Assembly: GCA_046339595.1 (NCBI GenBank)
Contig: JBKDUF010000047.1
Coordinates: 1 to 64,000, forward strand
From: Ga0077527 sp021300125
GTDB taxonomy: Bacteria > Pseudomonadota > Gammaproteobacteria > Burkholderiales > SG8-41
DNA: 64,000 nt
Direction of reading: 5' to 3'
Shown here: piece after piece, positions 1 to 8,869 of the stretch
How the letters are laid out: every line of letters starts with the position of its first letter
Numbering within the stretch: position 1 is the stretch's first letter
Notes under the pieces: model-generated
Seen by the model: the letters and a program-made list of their open reading frames with translations, nothing else
What the model was told of the DNA's origin: nothing
Database searches by the model: none
Position numbers and translations under genes: made by a program

Positions 1-90
1 GGCAATGACCGATGGCTTCACCCCCAGTTCTAGTTGCAGCTGAATTATGCTTCGCTCTTCAATACTCAATTGATCGTAAATTTTTCCCAT
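1..90 (-). CDS. IS30-family transposase, N-terminal fragment (cut by window edge)
   Basis: Reading leftward from an ATG at 88-90 gives 30 codons that run off the left edge. The peptide starts MGKIYDQLSIEERSIIQLQL and continues with a stretch ending KPSVIA. This pattern (Y-x-QL-S-x-EER followed by I-x-x-x-x-x-x-G-x-x-x-x-x-IA) is the helix-turn-helix that opens IS30-family transposases, which bind the element's terminal repeats. Only the DNA-binding start is visible; the DDE catalytic domain would lie outside the window. The element's right end must therefore lie between position 90 and the CoA-transferase gene, and the hairpin at 91-116 is in the expected place. Whether the transposase is intact cannot be told. 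Confidence 0.8.
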   Translation of the reverse strand, partial: MGKIYDQLSIEERSIIQLQLELGVKPSVIA

Positions 91-116
91 GCAACATTTT
101 CTCCAAAAAATGTTGC
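91..116. repeat. Perfect 10-bp inverted repeat next to the IS30 transposase start
   Basis: GCAACATTTT at 91-100 is the exact reverse complement of AAAATGTTGC at 107-116, with a 6-base spacer. It sits directly upstream of the transposase start codon, so it could form a hairpin in the leader that hides the ribosome site, a known way of limiting transposase expression, or be part of the element's terminal region. The function is inferred from position only. Confidence 0.6.
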
Positions 117-170
117 ACTTGGGGTTTGAGCGCGCCCAGGATAAAGCCCGAAAAACTTGCAGGTATTTAA

Positions 171-194
171 TCCTGTTCATCCTGTCTATCCTGT
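171..194. repeat. TCCTGT direct repeat, three copies at 9-bp period
   Basis: TCCTGT occurs at 171-176, 180-185 and 189-194, flanked on both sides by TTAA. It lies between the IS30 fragment and the CoA-transferase start. If the gene were started at the in-frame ATG at 157 the repeat would be translated, which argues for the start at 232 instead. Its function is unknown. Confidence 0.6.
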
Positions 195-231
195 TAATTC
201 AGATTTTTCCAGCGAAGCAACGGAATCAAAC

Positions 232-1422
232 ATGACCAAAACACTCCCGCTTGAAGGCCTCCGCGTCATCGAGTTCTGCCACGTGGTGATGGGCCCGACC
301 TGTGGGCTGGTGCTGGCTGACCTCGGTGCCGAGGTGATCAAGGTCGAGCCGCTCGACGGCGACCACACGCGCAAGCTCACCGCATCGGGCGCGGGTTTCT
401 TCCCCACCTACAACCGCAACAAGAAAAGCATCGCGGTCGACCTCAAGTCGGAGCAGGGCCGCGAACTGGTGCTGAAGCTGATCGCCAGTGCCGATGTGGT
501 CACTGAGAATTTCCGCCCCGGTGCGATGGACACGCTCGGCTTCGGCTACGACGCCCTGAAACAGCTCAACCCGCGGCTGATCTACTGCTCGATGAAGGGT
601 TTCCTGCCCGGGCCTTACGAGCACCGCACCGGGCTCGACGAAGTGGTGCAGATGATGGGCGGCCTCGCCTACATGACCGGCGGCCGTTTCGGCCCGCTGC
701 GCGCCGGCGCCTCGGTCAATGACGTGATGGGCGGCATGTTCGGCGCCATCGGCATCCTCGCCGCGGTCAACCAGCGCCATGCCACCGGCGAGGGCCAGTA
801 CCTGCAGAGCGCGCTGTTCGAGAACAACGCCTTCCTGATGGCCCAGCACATGCTCGAAGGCTATGCCACCGGCCAGCCGGTGAAGCCGATGCCCGACCGC
901 ATCCGCGCCTGGGCGCTATACGACAACTTCAAGACGAAAGAGGGCGAACTGGTCTTTGTCGGTGTGGTCACCGACACGCAGTGGAAGGTGTTCTGCGAAT
1001 CCTTCGGCCTGACGGAGCTGTTCAACGATCCGGCGCTGAAAACCAACCCGCAGCGCGTCGAGGCGCGGCCGCGTATCCTGCCCATCGTCAGCGAGATATT
1101 CTCAAAAATGGGCAAGCAGGAACTGATGGACCGCTGCGAACAGCTCGGCCTGCCCTTCGCGCCGATCGCCAAGCCGGAAGACCTGTTCGAGGACAAGCAC
1201 CTCAACGCCTCCGGCGGCCTCGCGCCGGTGCGCCTCAACAACGGCGTCAGAACCAAGGTGCCGGTGCTGCCGCTGGAGATGAACGGCCAGCGTTTCGGCA
1301 CCCGGCTCGACATCCCGCATGTGGGGGAGCACACGCGGGAGGTGTTGAGGTCGGTGGGTTATGGGGATGCGGAGGTGGAGAAGCTGGTTGGTGATAAGGT
1401 GGTGGCGGCGAGCACTGGGTAA
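232..1422 (+). CDS. CaiB/BaiF (family III) CoA-transferase
   Basis: A 396-residue protein expected to move CoA between an acyl-CoA donor and a carboxylic acid acceptor in the cytoplasm. The N-terminal block LEGLRVIEF followed by GP-x-C-G-x-x-LADLGAEVIKVEP is the typical family III opening, and the NRNKKSIAVDLK block near residue 61 is also diagnostic. The Asp that forms the acyl-enzyme anhydride in this family most likely corresponds to Asp164, in ASVNDVMGGMFG. An in-frame ATG at 157 would add 25 residues encoded by the TCCTGT repeat, so the ATG at 232 is preferred. The substrate cannot be read from sequence. The only neighbour on the same strand is a TauD-like dioxygenase 171 bases downstream, so a shared catabolic role is possible but unproven. 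Confidence 0.85.
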   Translation: MTKTLPLEGLRVIEFCHVVMGPTCGLVLADLGAEVIKVEPLDGDHTRKLTASGAGFFPTYNRNKKSIAVDLKSEQGRELVLKLIASADVVTENFRPGAMDTLGFGYDALKQLNPRLIYCSMKGFLPGPYEHRTGLDEVVQMMGGLAYMTGGRFGPLRAGASVNDVMGGMFGAIGILAAVNQRHATGEGQYLQSALFENNAFLMAQHMLEGYATGQPVKPMPDRIRAWALYDNFKTKEGELVFVGVVTDTQWKVFCESFGLTELFNDPALKTNPQRVEARPRILPIVSEIFSKMGKQELMDRCEQLGLPFAPIAKPEDLFEDKHLNASGGLAPVRLNNGVRTKVPVLPLEMNGQRFGTRLDIPHVGEHTREVLRSVGYGDAEVEKLVGDKVVAASTG

Positions 1423-1593
1423 CTATTACGTCCGCTATCGGTCAGAAGAGGACATTTGCTTTGACGGACCTCTCAAGTTCAGATGGGTATGGTTGACGGG
1501 GAGCAGGTCATCCCTCTCGACCACCCAGGGGCGGCGTATTAGACTTGCCCGCACGCAATTCAATCCCTCCGACAGCAAAGCGAGTCCAAGACC

Positions 1594-2568
1594 ATGCAGC
1601 ATAAAACCAGCCCTCTGAACGGCGATTTCGGTGTGATGATTGAAGGCGTCAGCCGCCGCGACCTGAAAGACGCCACCTTCCAGCGCGAAGCCTATGACCT
1701 GTGGACCCGCCACGGCGGCCTGCTGGCGGTCCGCGGCAGTGATTTGGCTGCCATCCCGCCGGAAGAACTGGTTGCCTGGTCCGAGGTTTTTGGCGCGGTG
1801 GAATACAAGGGCATGACTGCCCGTGAAGACAAGTCAGTCAAAGGTTTTCCCATCCTGCGCATCGGCAATATCCGTGACGAGACGGGAAAACTGAAGGCCT
1901 CCCTGTCGCGGGTGCCGCAGCTGCGCACCGATGACGACATCCGCTATAACCCGGAAACCCGCCGCCCGGTGTGGCACACGGACTCCACATTCCGCAAGCA
2001 TCCGCCCATCGGTTCGGTCTTTCATTGCAGGATTGCGCCCGACGAAGGCGGGGAGACGCTGTTCGCCGACATGCGCGCGGCCTACCGGCGGCTGGATGAC
2101 GCGACCAAGGCCAATCTGGACGGGCTGGAAGCAGTGTGCTCGCTGGCCCATCACGACAAGAAGATCAACAAGTACTCTCCAGACTATCCGATCCTGACGC
2201 CGGCGCAGCGGGCAGCCAATCCGCCGAACCGGGTGCCCATCGTGCTGAAGCATCCGGTCAGCGGCGAGCCGGCGCTCTATGGTCTGAATTCCTCCACCTG
2301 CGCCATCCTGCCCAAAGGCCAGGACATCGCGCCCGAGGTGCTGGACGTTTGCGATCTGGAAGGCACCGAGCACGAAAGCGTTCAGATACTCCGCAGCCTG
2401 CTGCCAGCGATCACCGGGCCGGAATACACGGTGAAATGGTGCTGGCAGCCCGGCGATATCGTGGCCTGGGACAATCGCTGCACGATCCATTCCGCCACCG
2501 GTTACGACTATGAGCGCTACAGCCGCGAGATGTGGCGCCTGACCCTGCTTGACCGCGTCCAGGCCTAG
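1594..2568 (+). CDS. TauD/TfdA-family Fe(II)/2-oxoglutarate dioxygenase
   Basis: A 324-residue member of the TauD/TfdA family, which hydroxylates substrates such as taurine or phenoxyacetates using 2-oxoglutarate and oxygen. The iron triad is visible as His128-x-Asp130 (in VWHTDSTF) and the distal His299 (in DNRCTIHSATGY). Arg311 or Arg315 in YSREMWRLTL is placed to bind the 2-oxoglutarate carboxylate. The length is a little above the usual 280-300, mostly from an insert around residues 85-120. The first family helix and the conserved W-x-x-GDI-x-x-WDN block are present, so the enzyme should be active. There is no sulfonate transport gene nearby, so calling it taurine dioxygenase would be unsupported. 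Confidence 0.85.
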   Translation: MQHKTSPLNGDFGVMIEGVSRRDLKDATFQREAYDLWTRHGGLLAVRGSDLAAIPPEELVAWSEVFGAVEYKGMTAREDKSVKGFPILRIGNIRDETGKLKASLSRVPQLRTDDDIRYNPETRRPVWHTDSTFRKHPPIGSVFHCRIAPDEGGETLFADMRAAYRRLDDATKANLDGLEAVCSLAHHDKKINKYSPDYPILTPAQRAANPPNRVPIVLKHPVSGEPALYGLNSSTCAILPKGQDIAPEVLDVCDLEGTEHESVQILRSLLPAITGPEYTVKWCWQPGDIVAWDNRCTIHSATGYDYERYSREMWRLTLLDRVQA

Positions 2569-2645
2569 CCACAAGCATCGAGGGCGCCGGAGTCAGATTT
2601 TTTTCTGAGTCAAAAGTACCGGAGTGGATTTTTAATTCTGTTACG

Positions 2646-3689
2646 TCAACCGCCACTTGCGCCAAGCGTGGTGGCCCGCGAAATCATCCGCTTCACCTCT
2701 GATGATGCGTGAATCGGAATAATCTCCACTTCCGGGTGCTTGGCCTTGAAGACCCGGAAAACTTCATCAGCAAACGCCCGCCCGACTGAGGCCACCCCGG
2801 AAAAATCCAGAACGACGACTTTGAACCTGTCGAATCGCGACAGCAGTCTCTTGGCCTGAGAGCGAGACACCAGGTTGTCATCTCCGTAGCGCATCAGCTT
2901 GACGGGTACAACGGTCTTCGTAAAGCCGTAGTCATCGTCAGAGGTGAATTTGTCGAAGACCTTCTTCAGGGTGCGTGCCGTGTGATTGTGCAGCACCATT
3001 CGAACCAGAGTGCCCCCGCTGGCAGAGCTGGCCTGCAGGATCCAGTCTTCCCTCTCGTCAAAGTCGTGAGAAAAATAGACCTCGCCTGACGAAATCACGA
3101 ACTGATCGAAAATTCGTGAGGAGAAGAAGATGCCCTCTCCTGGGTGATTCTCGGGATCAGTTGTGAACTTGCCCTTGGCGAGTTCGAGAACCGCATGCCT
3201 CTCGTCTTCCAATTGCAGTGCGGCCTGAATTTTCTTGAATATCCCGATGCCATCGTCGTAGATGTCGATGGTGGTTTTGGCCGCTGTCTTTTTTATAGAG
3301 ATAGATACGTGGCGGGCACCTGAGTGGTCAATCACATTGTTTAACATTTCGGTGAATCCGTAGTGCCAGATGTACAGCACGTTCTCGGGCAGCTTGCCTA
3401 ACTGCGGCTCGACTTCCCGCCTCCAAACGGCATCTTCCGCGAGCGATGATCCGACTTCGTATTGTTTATTCCACCGTACCAAGGGGGCTAGCTGGTAGCG
3501 TTTGCTTCGCGTCTGACCGCTTTGGAGGACTGCCCCCTCAGAAATTAGGCGCTGCAGGTGTTTGTGCACTGCTTGGCGGGTGCAGGCAAATTTCTCCGCT
3601 GTAAAACGGACGATGTCGGTTGGATGTTCCGCGAGATGCTCAATCAGGAACTTCCTGACAGGTTCCCCGCCGGCACGGATTTTGGTCAT
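2646..3689 (-). CDS. HTH - GHKL ATPase - STAS-like (DUF4325) fusion regulator
   Basis: A 347-residue protein with three modules. Residues 1-70 form a winged helix (FACTRQAVHKHLQRL is the recognition helix region). Residues 100-235 form a GHKL ATPase: N-box Glu114-x-x-x-Asn118, G1 box DDGIGI (145-150) and G2 box PGEGIFFSS (183-191). Residues 288-345 resemble the STAS-like DUF4325 domain (VVVLDFSGVASVGRAFADEV). A GHKL kinase and a STAS partner are usually separate anti-sigma and anti-anti-sigma proteins; here they are fused to a DNA-binding domain. Codon and base usage are noticeably AT-richer than in its neighbours, which suggests it was acquired. Three spaced repeats lie in its promoter. Its targets and signal are unknown. 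Confidence 0.75.
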   Translation of the reverse strand: MTKIRAGGEPVRKFLIEHLAEHPTDIVRFTAEKFACTRQAVHKHLQRLISEGAVLQSGQTRSKRYQLAPLVRWNKQYEVGSSLAEDAVWRREVEPQLGKLPENVLYIWHYGFTEMLNNVIDHSGARHVSISIKKTAAKTTIDIYDDGIGIFKKIQAALQLEDERHAVLELAKGKFTTDPENHPGEGIFFSSRIFDQFVISSGEVYFSHDFDEREDWILQASSASGGTLVRMVLHNHTARTLKKVFDKFTSDDDYGFTKTVVPVKLMRYGDDNLVSRSQAKRLLSRFDRFKVVVLDFSGVASVGRAFADEVFRVFKAKHPEVEIIPIHASSEVKRMISRATTLGASGG

Positions 3690-3690
3690 A

Positions 3691-3743
3691 TTTTGTCAAC
3701 CATTTAAATTTTTATTGTCAACTTATGGTTTGATTTTGTCAAC
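3691..3743 (-). promoter_or_regulatory. Triple TTTTGTCAAC repeats: likely operator and promoter of the HTH-GHKL-STAS gene
   Basis: TTTTGTCAAC occurs at 3691-3700 and 3734-3743 and TATTGTCAAC at 3713-3722, so the copies are 22 and 21 bp apart, two helical turns. Read on the coding (minus) strand each copy contains TTGACA, a perfect -35 hexamer, and the outer copy is followed after 17 bp by GACAAT, a plausible -10. The first repeat begins one base upstream of the start codon. The arrangement suggests one protein bound cooperatively on one DNA face, most simply the gene's own product. Confidence 0.55.
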
Positions 3744-3831
3744 TGGTTTATGGCTGAATCCTCGGGTTTTCGAGTTGTGCTTTCGTCGCTTCGTTGATTG
3801 CCTTCGGCAGTAATGGTTTGCAGTCTTCAGC

Positions 3832-4578
3832 TCAACACGCCGCCATTACCTGCCCCCACTTCGCATCCGGCCTGACCTTCAAGGGCTGCGGTGCCGCCGC
3901 CAGTGCCGTGCGCGTGGTCGAGGTGATGTTGAGCAGCACCGGCTTGCCGAACTCGGCCTCGAGGATCGGCACGGCGTGGATCGCGAACCACAGGCCGCCG
4001 GGCAGCAGCAGGGCCTGGGCTTCAGGGGCGGCGGCGAGGGCGGCGCGGCCCAGCTCCAGCGCCAGCTCATGGTCGGCGAGGGGACTGGAGATCTTGTTCT
4101 GGTCGAGGTTGCGGCCCTGGGCGCGCAGTGACACCACGTCGATGCCCGCTTCCTTCAGGTAGTTCGACAGCGCGGTATTGACGTGCTCGGGCCAGCGTGT
4201 GGCCAGCGCGAGTTTGGTGACACCGAAATGCTGCAGCGTCGCGATGTGCGCCTCGAGGTCGGTGTCGCAGGCGATGCCGGTGCGCTGCGCGCCTTCATCA
4301 AGGATTTCACGCATCTTTTTGCGGCCGAGCACCGAAGCCACCGGCACGCCGCTCAGCGCGATGCGGTCTACCTTCTTGCCCTTGAGGCGGTCAAAGGCCG
4401 CCCACAGCGCCGGCAGCTCGGTTTCGACCGCGGCGAGGCTGTATTCCTTCAGGTTGAGACCGGTGGACACCAGCATCATGCCGTCGGGGGCCACGCGGTA
4501 GAACTGGTAGGCATCCATGTCGGTGTAGAGGTGGGGGATGACGTAACCGAGGGTGAGCCAGGGGCTGACGAGGGACAT
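3832..4578 (-). CDS. Asp/Glu racemase - arylmalonate decarboxylase-like protein lacking catalytic cysteines
   Basis: A 248-residue protein of the Asp/Glu racemase superfamily closest in pattern to arylmalonate decarboxylase and maleate isomerase (LGYVIPHLYTDMDAYQF start, VDRIALSGVPVASVLG in the middle, ALLLPGGLWFAIHAV near residue 190). Relatives use a cysteine in the first half and/or one in an S-C-G-G-L motif in the second half. Here the first position has no Cys and the second reads LLLPGGLW, so neither catalytic Cys is present; the only cysteines are 104 and the last residue. It may bind a ligand, use another mechanism, or be inactive. The ATG at 4578 has GGAACGG upstream and is preferred to the GTG at 4608. 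Confidence 0.65.
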   Translation of the reverse strand: MSLVSPWLTLGYVIPHLYTDMDAYQFYRVAPDGMMLVSTGLNLKEYSLAAVETELPALWAAFDRLKGKKVDRIALSGVPVASVLGRKKMREILDEGAQRTGIACDTDLEAHIATLQHFGVTKLALATRWPEHVNTALSNYLKEAGIDVVSLRAQGRNLDQNKISSPLADHELALELGRAALAAAPEAQALLLPGGLWFAIHAVPILEAEFGKPVLLNITSTTRTALAAAPQPLKVRPDAKWGQVMAAC

Positions 4579-4620
4579 GCGGGCCGTTCCGTTGCGTTGG
4601 GAAAGCACGCATTATCCACG

Positions 4621-4653
4621 ACCCGCGCCGATTCCCCGCGTGGCGCGGGTTTT
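4621..4653 (+). terminator. GC-rich hairpin with short T run upstream of ettA
   Basis: ACCCGCGCC at 4621-4629 pairs with GGCGCGGGT at 4642-4650 across a 12-base loop, followed by TTTT at 4650-4653. It lies in the divergent gap between the decarboxylase-like gene and ettA, 58 bases before the ettA start. It is shaped like a weak intrinsic terminator, but no gene on this strand ends just upstream, so a role in the ettA leader is equally possible. Confidence 0.35.
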
Positions 4654-4711
4654 CGGTATCCTCGCGGTTCTTTTTCATCCCCCTTTTTCGAACCCACCGG
4701 AATTTCGCATC

Positions 4712-6376
<1,665 letters not shown>

Positions 6377-6408
6377 TCGCGGCAATCTCGTTATAAATTA
6401 TTGTTTTT

Positions 6409-6427
6409 AATGAATAATTTATTCATT
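6409..6427. repeat. AT-rich near-perfect palindrome downstream of ettA
   Basis: AATGAATAA at 6409-6417 and TTATTCATT at 6419-6427 are exact reverse complements around one central base, inside a 40-base AT-rich pocket in otherwise GC-rich DNA. It could be the 3' end signal of ettA or a binding site for a nucleoid protein. There is no GC-rich stem, so it is not a standard intrinsic terminator. Confidence 0.45.
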
Positions 6428-6519
6428 CAGCCATGCTGCGCCGTAACCGGCGCTCGCACCGGTTCAAGTCCGCCCCGCGCCTGCCGTAACCGGGACATTA
6501 GCCATCCCGGGGGCGGCGT

Positions 6520-7257
6520 TTGCGCGCCGGTCTGATCTTGGATCGTCCACAGTCTGCGGCCGCTAGCGGCGCGCTCAATCTGGAAGAGGCCCTGCGCCTG
6601 CTGCGTCACGCCGGCCATGGCGCGGCCGCAGATGCCGGTGTGTCGGATGTCGCTGCCCTGCAGGCGGTAATCGACGGACTGTGCGAGCTGTCCTCGCGCG
6701 ATGGTCTGACCGGGCTGGCCAACCTGCTCCAGTTCCGGCTGGTGCTCGACCGCGAGCTCGACCGGGTGGCGCGCACCGGCGAGCCGCTGTCGCTGCTGCT
6801 GCTCGACATTGATCATTTCAAATCGATCAATGACCGCCACGGCCATCCCGCCGGCGACCGCGTGCTGAAAATGCTGGCAAGCCTGCTCGAATCCGGTGTG
6901 CGGCCGATGGACACGGTGGCGCGCATCGGCGGCGAGGAGTTCGCGGCGGTCCTGCCCAGCAGCCAGCTGCAGCAGGCCTGCCGCGTCGCCGGGCGCCTGC
7001 TTGCCACGATCGAGAACGCCCGGGTTTTTCTCGATGACGGTACGCCGCTGCCAATCACCCTCAGCTGCGGTGTGGCCGCAGTCGCGCCTTGGGCCGGGGT
7101 GACATCCATGGCGCTGATTGCAGCCGCCGACGGTGCACTGTATGCCGCCAAAGAGGCCGGACGCAATTGCGTGCGCCAGGCCGGCACCCCGACCCCGGCG
7201 ATCACCCCTGAAGAGCGCGCCGCGCTGCTTGATCCGAATTGGAGCAGTTCATCATGA
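6520..7257 (+). CDS. GGDEF-domain diguanylate cyclase
   Basis: A 245-residue cytoplasmic protein predicted to make cyclic di-GMP from two GTP. The catalytic GGEEF motif is at residues 137-141, and an inhibitory I-site RxxD (Arg128 to Asp131) sits exactly five residues before it, so product inhibition is expected. DIDHFKSINDRHGHPAGD (around 96-113) is the usual metal and nucleotide block. There is no recognisable sensor domain in the first 50 residues and no membrane segment. The start is a TTG at 6520, after GGGGGCGG; an in-frame stop at 6499 rules out a longer form. Its last four bases overlap the start of the MinD-like ATPase gene, so the two are translationally coupled. Confidence 0.85.
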   Translation: MRAGLILDRPQSAAASGALNLEEALRLLRHAGHGAAADAGVSDVAALQAVIDGLCELSSRDGLTGLANLLQFRLVLDRELDRVARTGEPLSLLLLDIDHFKSINDRHGHPAGDRVLKMLASLLESGVRPMDTVARIGGEEFAAVLPSSQLQQACRVAGRLLATIENARVFLDDGTPLPITLSCGVAAVAPWAGVTSMALIAAADGALYAAKEAGRNCVRQAGTPTPAITPEERAALLDPNWSSSS

Positions 7258-8045
7258 ACGAAGCAAGCCGCAAGGCCCACACCATTGCCGTGACCAGCGG
7301 CAAGGGTGGTGTCGGCAAGACTTTCCTCAGCGCCAATATTGCAGCCGCGCTCGCGCGCGCCGGCCGGCGCGTGCTGGTGATTGACGCCGACCTCGGCCTC
7401 GCCAACCTCGACATCATCCTCAACCTGCAGCCCAAGTCGACCCTGCACGATGTGCTCAACGGGGTCGTCGAGCTGGAGGACGTGATCCTCACCGCACCCT
7501 GCGGTTTTTCGGTGTTGCCCGCGGGTTCGGGCATCGCCGAATACGCGCGGCTTTCGGGGGAGCTGCGCGAGCGCATGCGCATGCTGCTCGATCGCCTTGG
7601 CAGCCGTTATGACTGTCTGCTTATCGACACCGGAGCGGGCATTACCGACCTCGTCCAGTATGCCGCCTCGCTCGCCGACGAGCTGGTGGTGGTGACCACG
7701 CCAGAACCAACCGCATTGGCCGATGCCTACGCCACGATCAAGGTGCTGTCAGCCGACTGCCACCGGAGCCGTGTGCATCTGGTCATCAATCAGGTGCGCC
7801 GGCCAGGAGAGGGTGTGACACTGACGAAGCAGCTGCAGCAGGTGGTGGATCGCTTCCTGACCAGCGCTGAAGCACCACCGCCGCAGCTTGGTTTCCTGGG
7901 AGAAATTCCGCACGATGCAGACGTACCTGCCGCGGTGCGCAGCCGGCGACTGCTGCTGGAAAGCTCACCTGGATCGCCGGTGTCGCTCGCGATCACGGGT
8001 ATTGCCGGCCGCCTGTCGCGGCAGTTGCTGGCGTCGGCGGCCTAG
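7254..8045 (+). CDS. MinD/FlhG-like P-loop ATPase
   Basis: A 263-residue protein of the SIMIBI MinD/ParA class. The deviant Walker A motif SGKGGVGKT is at residues 15-23, with the signature Lys17, and VIDADLGLANLDIIL follows as in FlhG/YlxH. RYDCLLIDTGAGI provides the Walker B region. FlhG relatives control flagellar number or pole position, but no flagellar gene (in particular no flhF) is present. The ATG at 7254 overlaps the TGA of the diguanylate cyclase (ATGA), so the pair probably acts together, perhaps placing c-di-GMP synthesis at a cell site. A MinD-type C-terminal amphipathic helix is not obvious; the end GIAGRLSRQLL could be a short one. Confidence 0.8.
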   Translation: MNEASRKAHTIAVTSGKGGVGKTFLSANIAAALARAGRRVLVIDADLGLANLDIILNLQPKSTLHDVLNGVVELEDVILTAPCGFSVLPAGSGIAEYARLSGELRERMRMLLDRLGSRYDCLLIDTGAGITDLVQYAASLADELVVVTTPEPTALADAYATIKVLSADCHRSRVHLVINQVRRPGEGVTLTKQLQQVVDRFLTSAEAPPPQLGFLGEIPHDADVPAAVRSRRLLLESSPGSPVSLAITGIAGRLSRQLLASAA

Positions 8046-8070
8046 GCCGGCACCACGGGCTGCGGCCTAG
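8042..8070. terminator. Inverted repeat covering the stop codons of two convergent genes
   Basis: CTAGGCCG at 8042-8049 and CGGCCTAG at 8063-8070 are perfect arms around a 13-base loop. Each arm contains the TAG stop of one of the convergent genes (8043-8045 on plus, 8067-8069 on minus). There is no T run, so it may act as a bidirectional roadblock or Rho-assisted end rather than a classical terminator. Confidence 0.4.
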
Positions 8071-8825
8071 CCGCGCCCGGCGTAGGGCATGTTCGTCGCC
8101 ATCACCATCAGGTGGTAGATGTTGACGTCCAGCGGCTGGTTGGCCATGAACAGCACCGATTTCGCGACATCGGTGACGTTGATCATCGGTTCGACCTTGA
8201 TCGCGCCATCGGCTTGCTTCACGCCCTTGGACATGCGCGCCGCGAGTTCGGTCATCGCATTGCCGACATCGACCTGGCAGCAGGCGATGTTGTACTTGCG
8301 GCCGTCGAGCGAGATCGTGCGGGTGAGTCCCGACACGCCGTGCTTGGAGGCGGTGTAGGGCGCCGAATCGGGCCGCGGTGCATGCGCGGAGATCGAGCCA
8401 TTGTTGATGATGCGCCCGCCCTGCGGGGTCTGGTTCTTCATCATCCGGAACGCTGCCTGCGCGCAGAGGAAGCTGCCGGTGAGATTGGTGTCCATCACCG
8501 CCTTCCATTTGTCGTAGGGCAGGTCCTCGAAGGGCACGCCCGGTGCGTTCTGCCCGGCGTTGTTGAACAGCATGTCGATGCGGCCGAAGCGGTGCTCGAC
8601 CGCTGTGAACAGTTTTGCCACCGATTCGGGATTGCCGACATCCGCCGGCACGGCAAGGCCGCGTGAGGCGTCAGGCCCGGCCTCGTCCAGCGCGGCATCG
8701 AGGGCATCGGCACGGCGGCCGACCAGGGCCACGCTCCAGCCATCCCTGAGGAAGGCCAGCGCGGTGGCCTTGCCGATGCCGCTGCCGGCGCCGGTGATGA
8801 CGGCGATTTTCGTATTGCTGCCCAT
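8067..8825 (-). CDS. Short-chain dehydrogenase/reductase (SDR)
   Basis: A 252-residue classical SDR using NAD(P)H. The cofactor loop TGAGSGIGKATA is near residues 9-20, NNAG follows in MLFNNAGQNAPG, and the catalytic Ser-Tyr-Lys set is seen in NNGSISAHAPRPDSAPYTASK. The C-terminal part has the VDVGNAMT-type segment. The substrate is not deducible. The ATG at 8825 is preceded by GGGGAG at good spacing; a longer form starting at 8870 would run into the adjacent decayed gene and is not used. The gene is convergent with the MinD-like ATPase and downstream of a pseudogene. Confidence 0.85.
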   Translation of the reverse strand: MGSNTKIAVITGAGSGIGKATALAFLRDGWSVALVGRRADALDAALDEAGPDASRGLAVPADVGNPESVAKLFTAVEHRFGRIDMLFNNAGQNAPGVPFEDLPYDKWKAVMDTNLTGSFLCAQAAFRMMKNQTPQGGRIINNGSISAHAPRPDSAPYTASKHGVSGLTRTISLDGRKYNIACCQVDVGNAMTELAARMSKGVKQADGAIKVEPMINVTDVAKSVLFMANQPLDVNIYHLMVMATNMPYAGRG

Positions 8826-8869
8826 TTTGGTTCTCCCCGGTTCGCGGACGCGCGGCGCCCGTATTGACA

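Noticed and set aside
157..231. N-terminal extension of the CoA-transferase from the ATG at 157
   Set aside because: It would translate the TCCTGT repeat; the family N-terminus begins at the ATG at 232.
1594..2568. Naming the dioxygenase tauD
   Set aside because: Only the family triad is seen; no taurine transporter or sulfonate gene is nearby, so the substrate is open.
7254..8045. Calling the MinD-like gene minD of a minCDE system
   Set aside because: No minC or minE is adjacent, and the protein matches the FlhG/YlxH pattern more closely.
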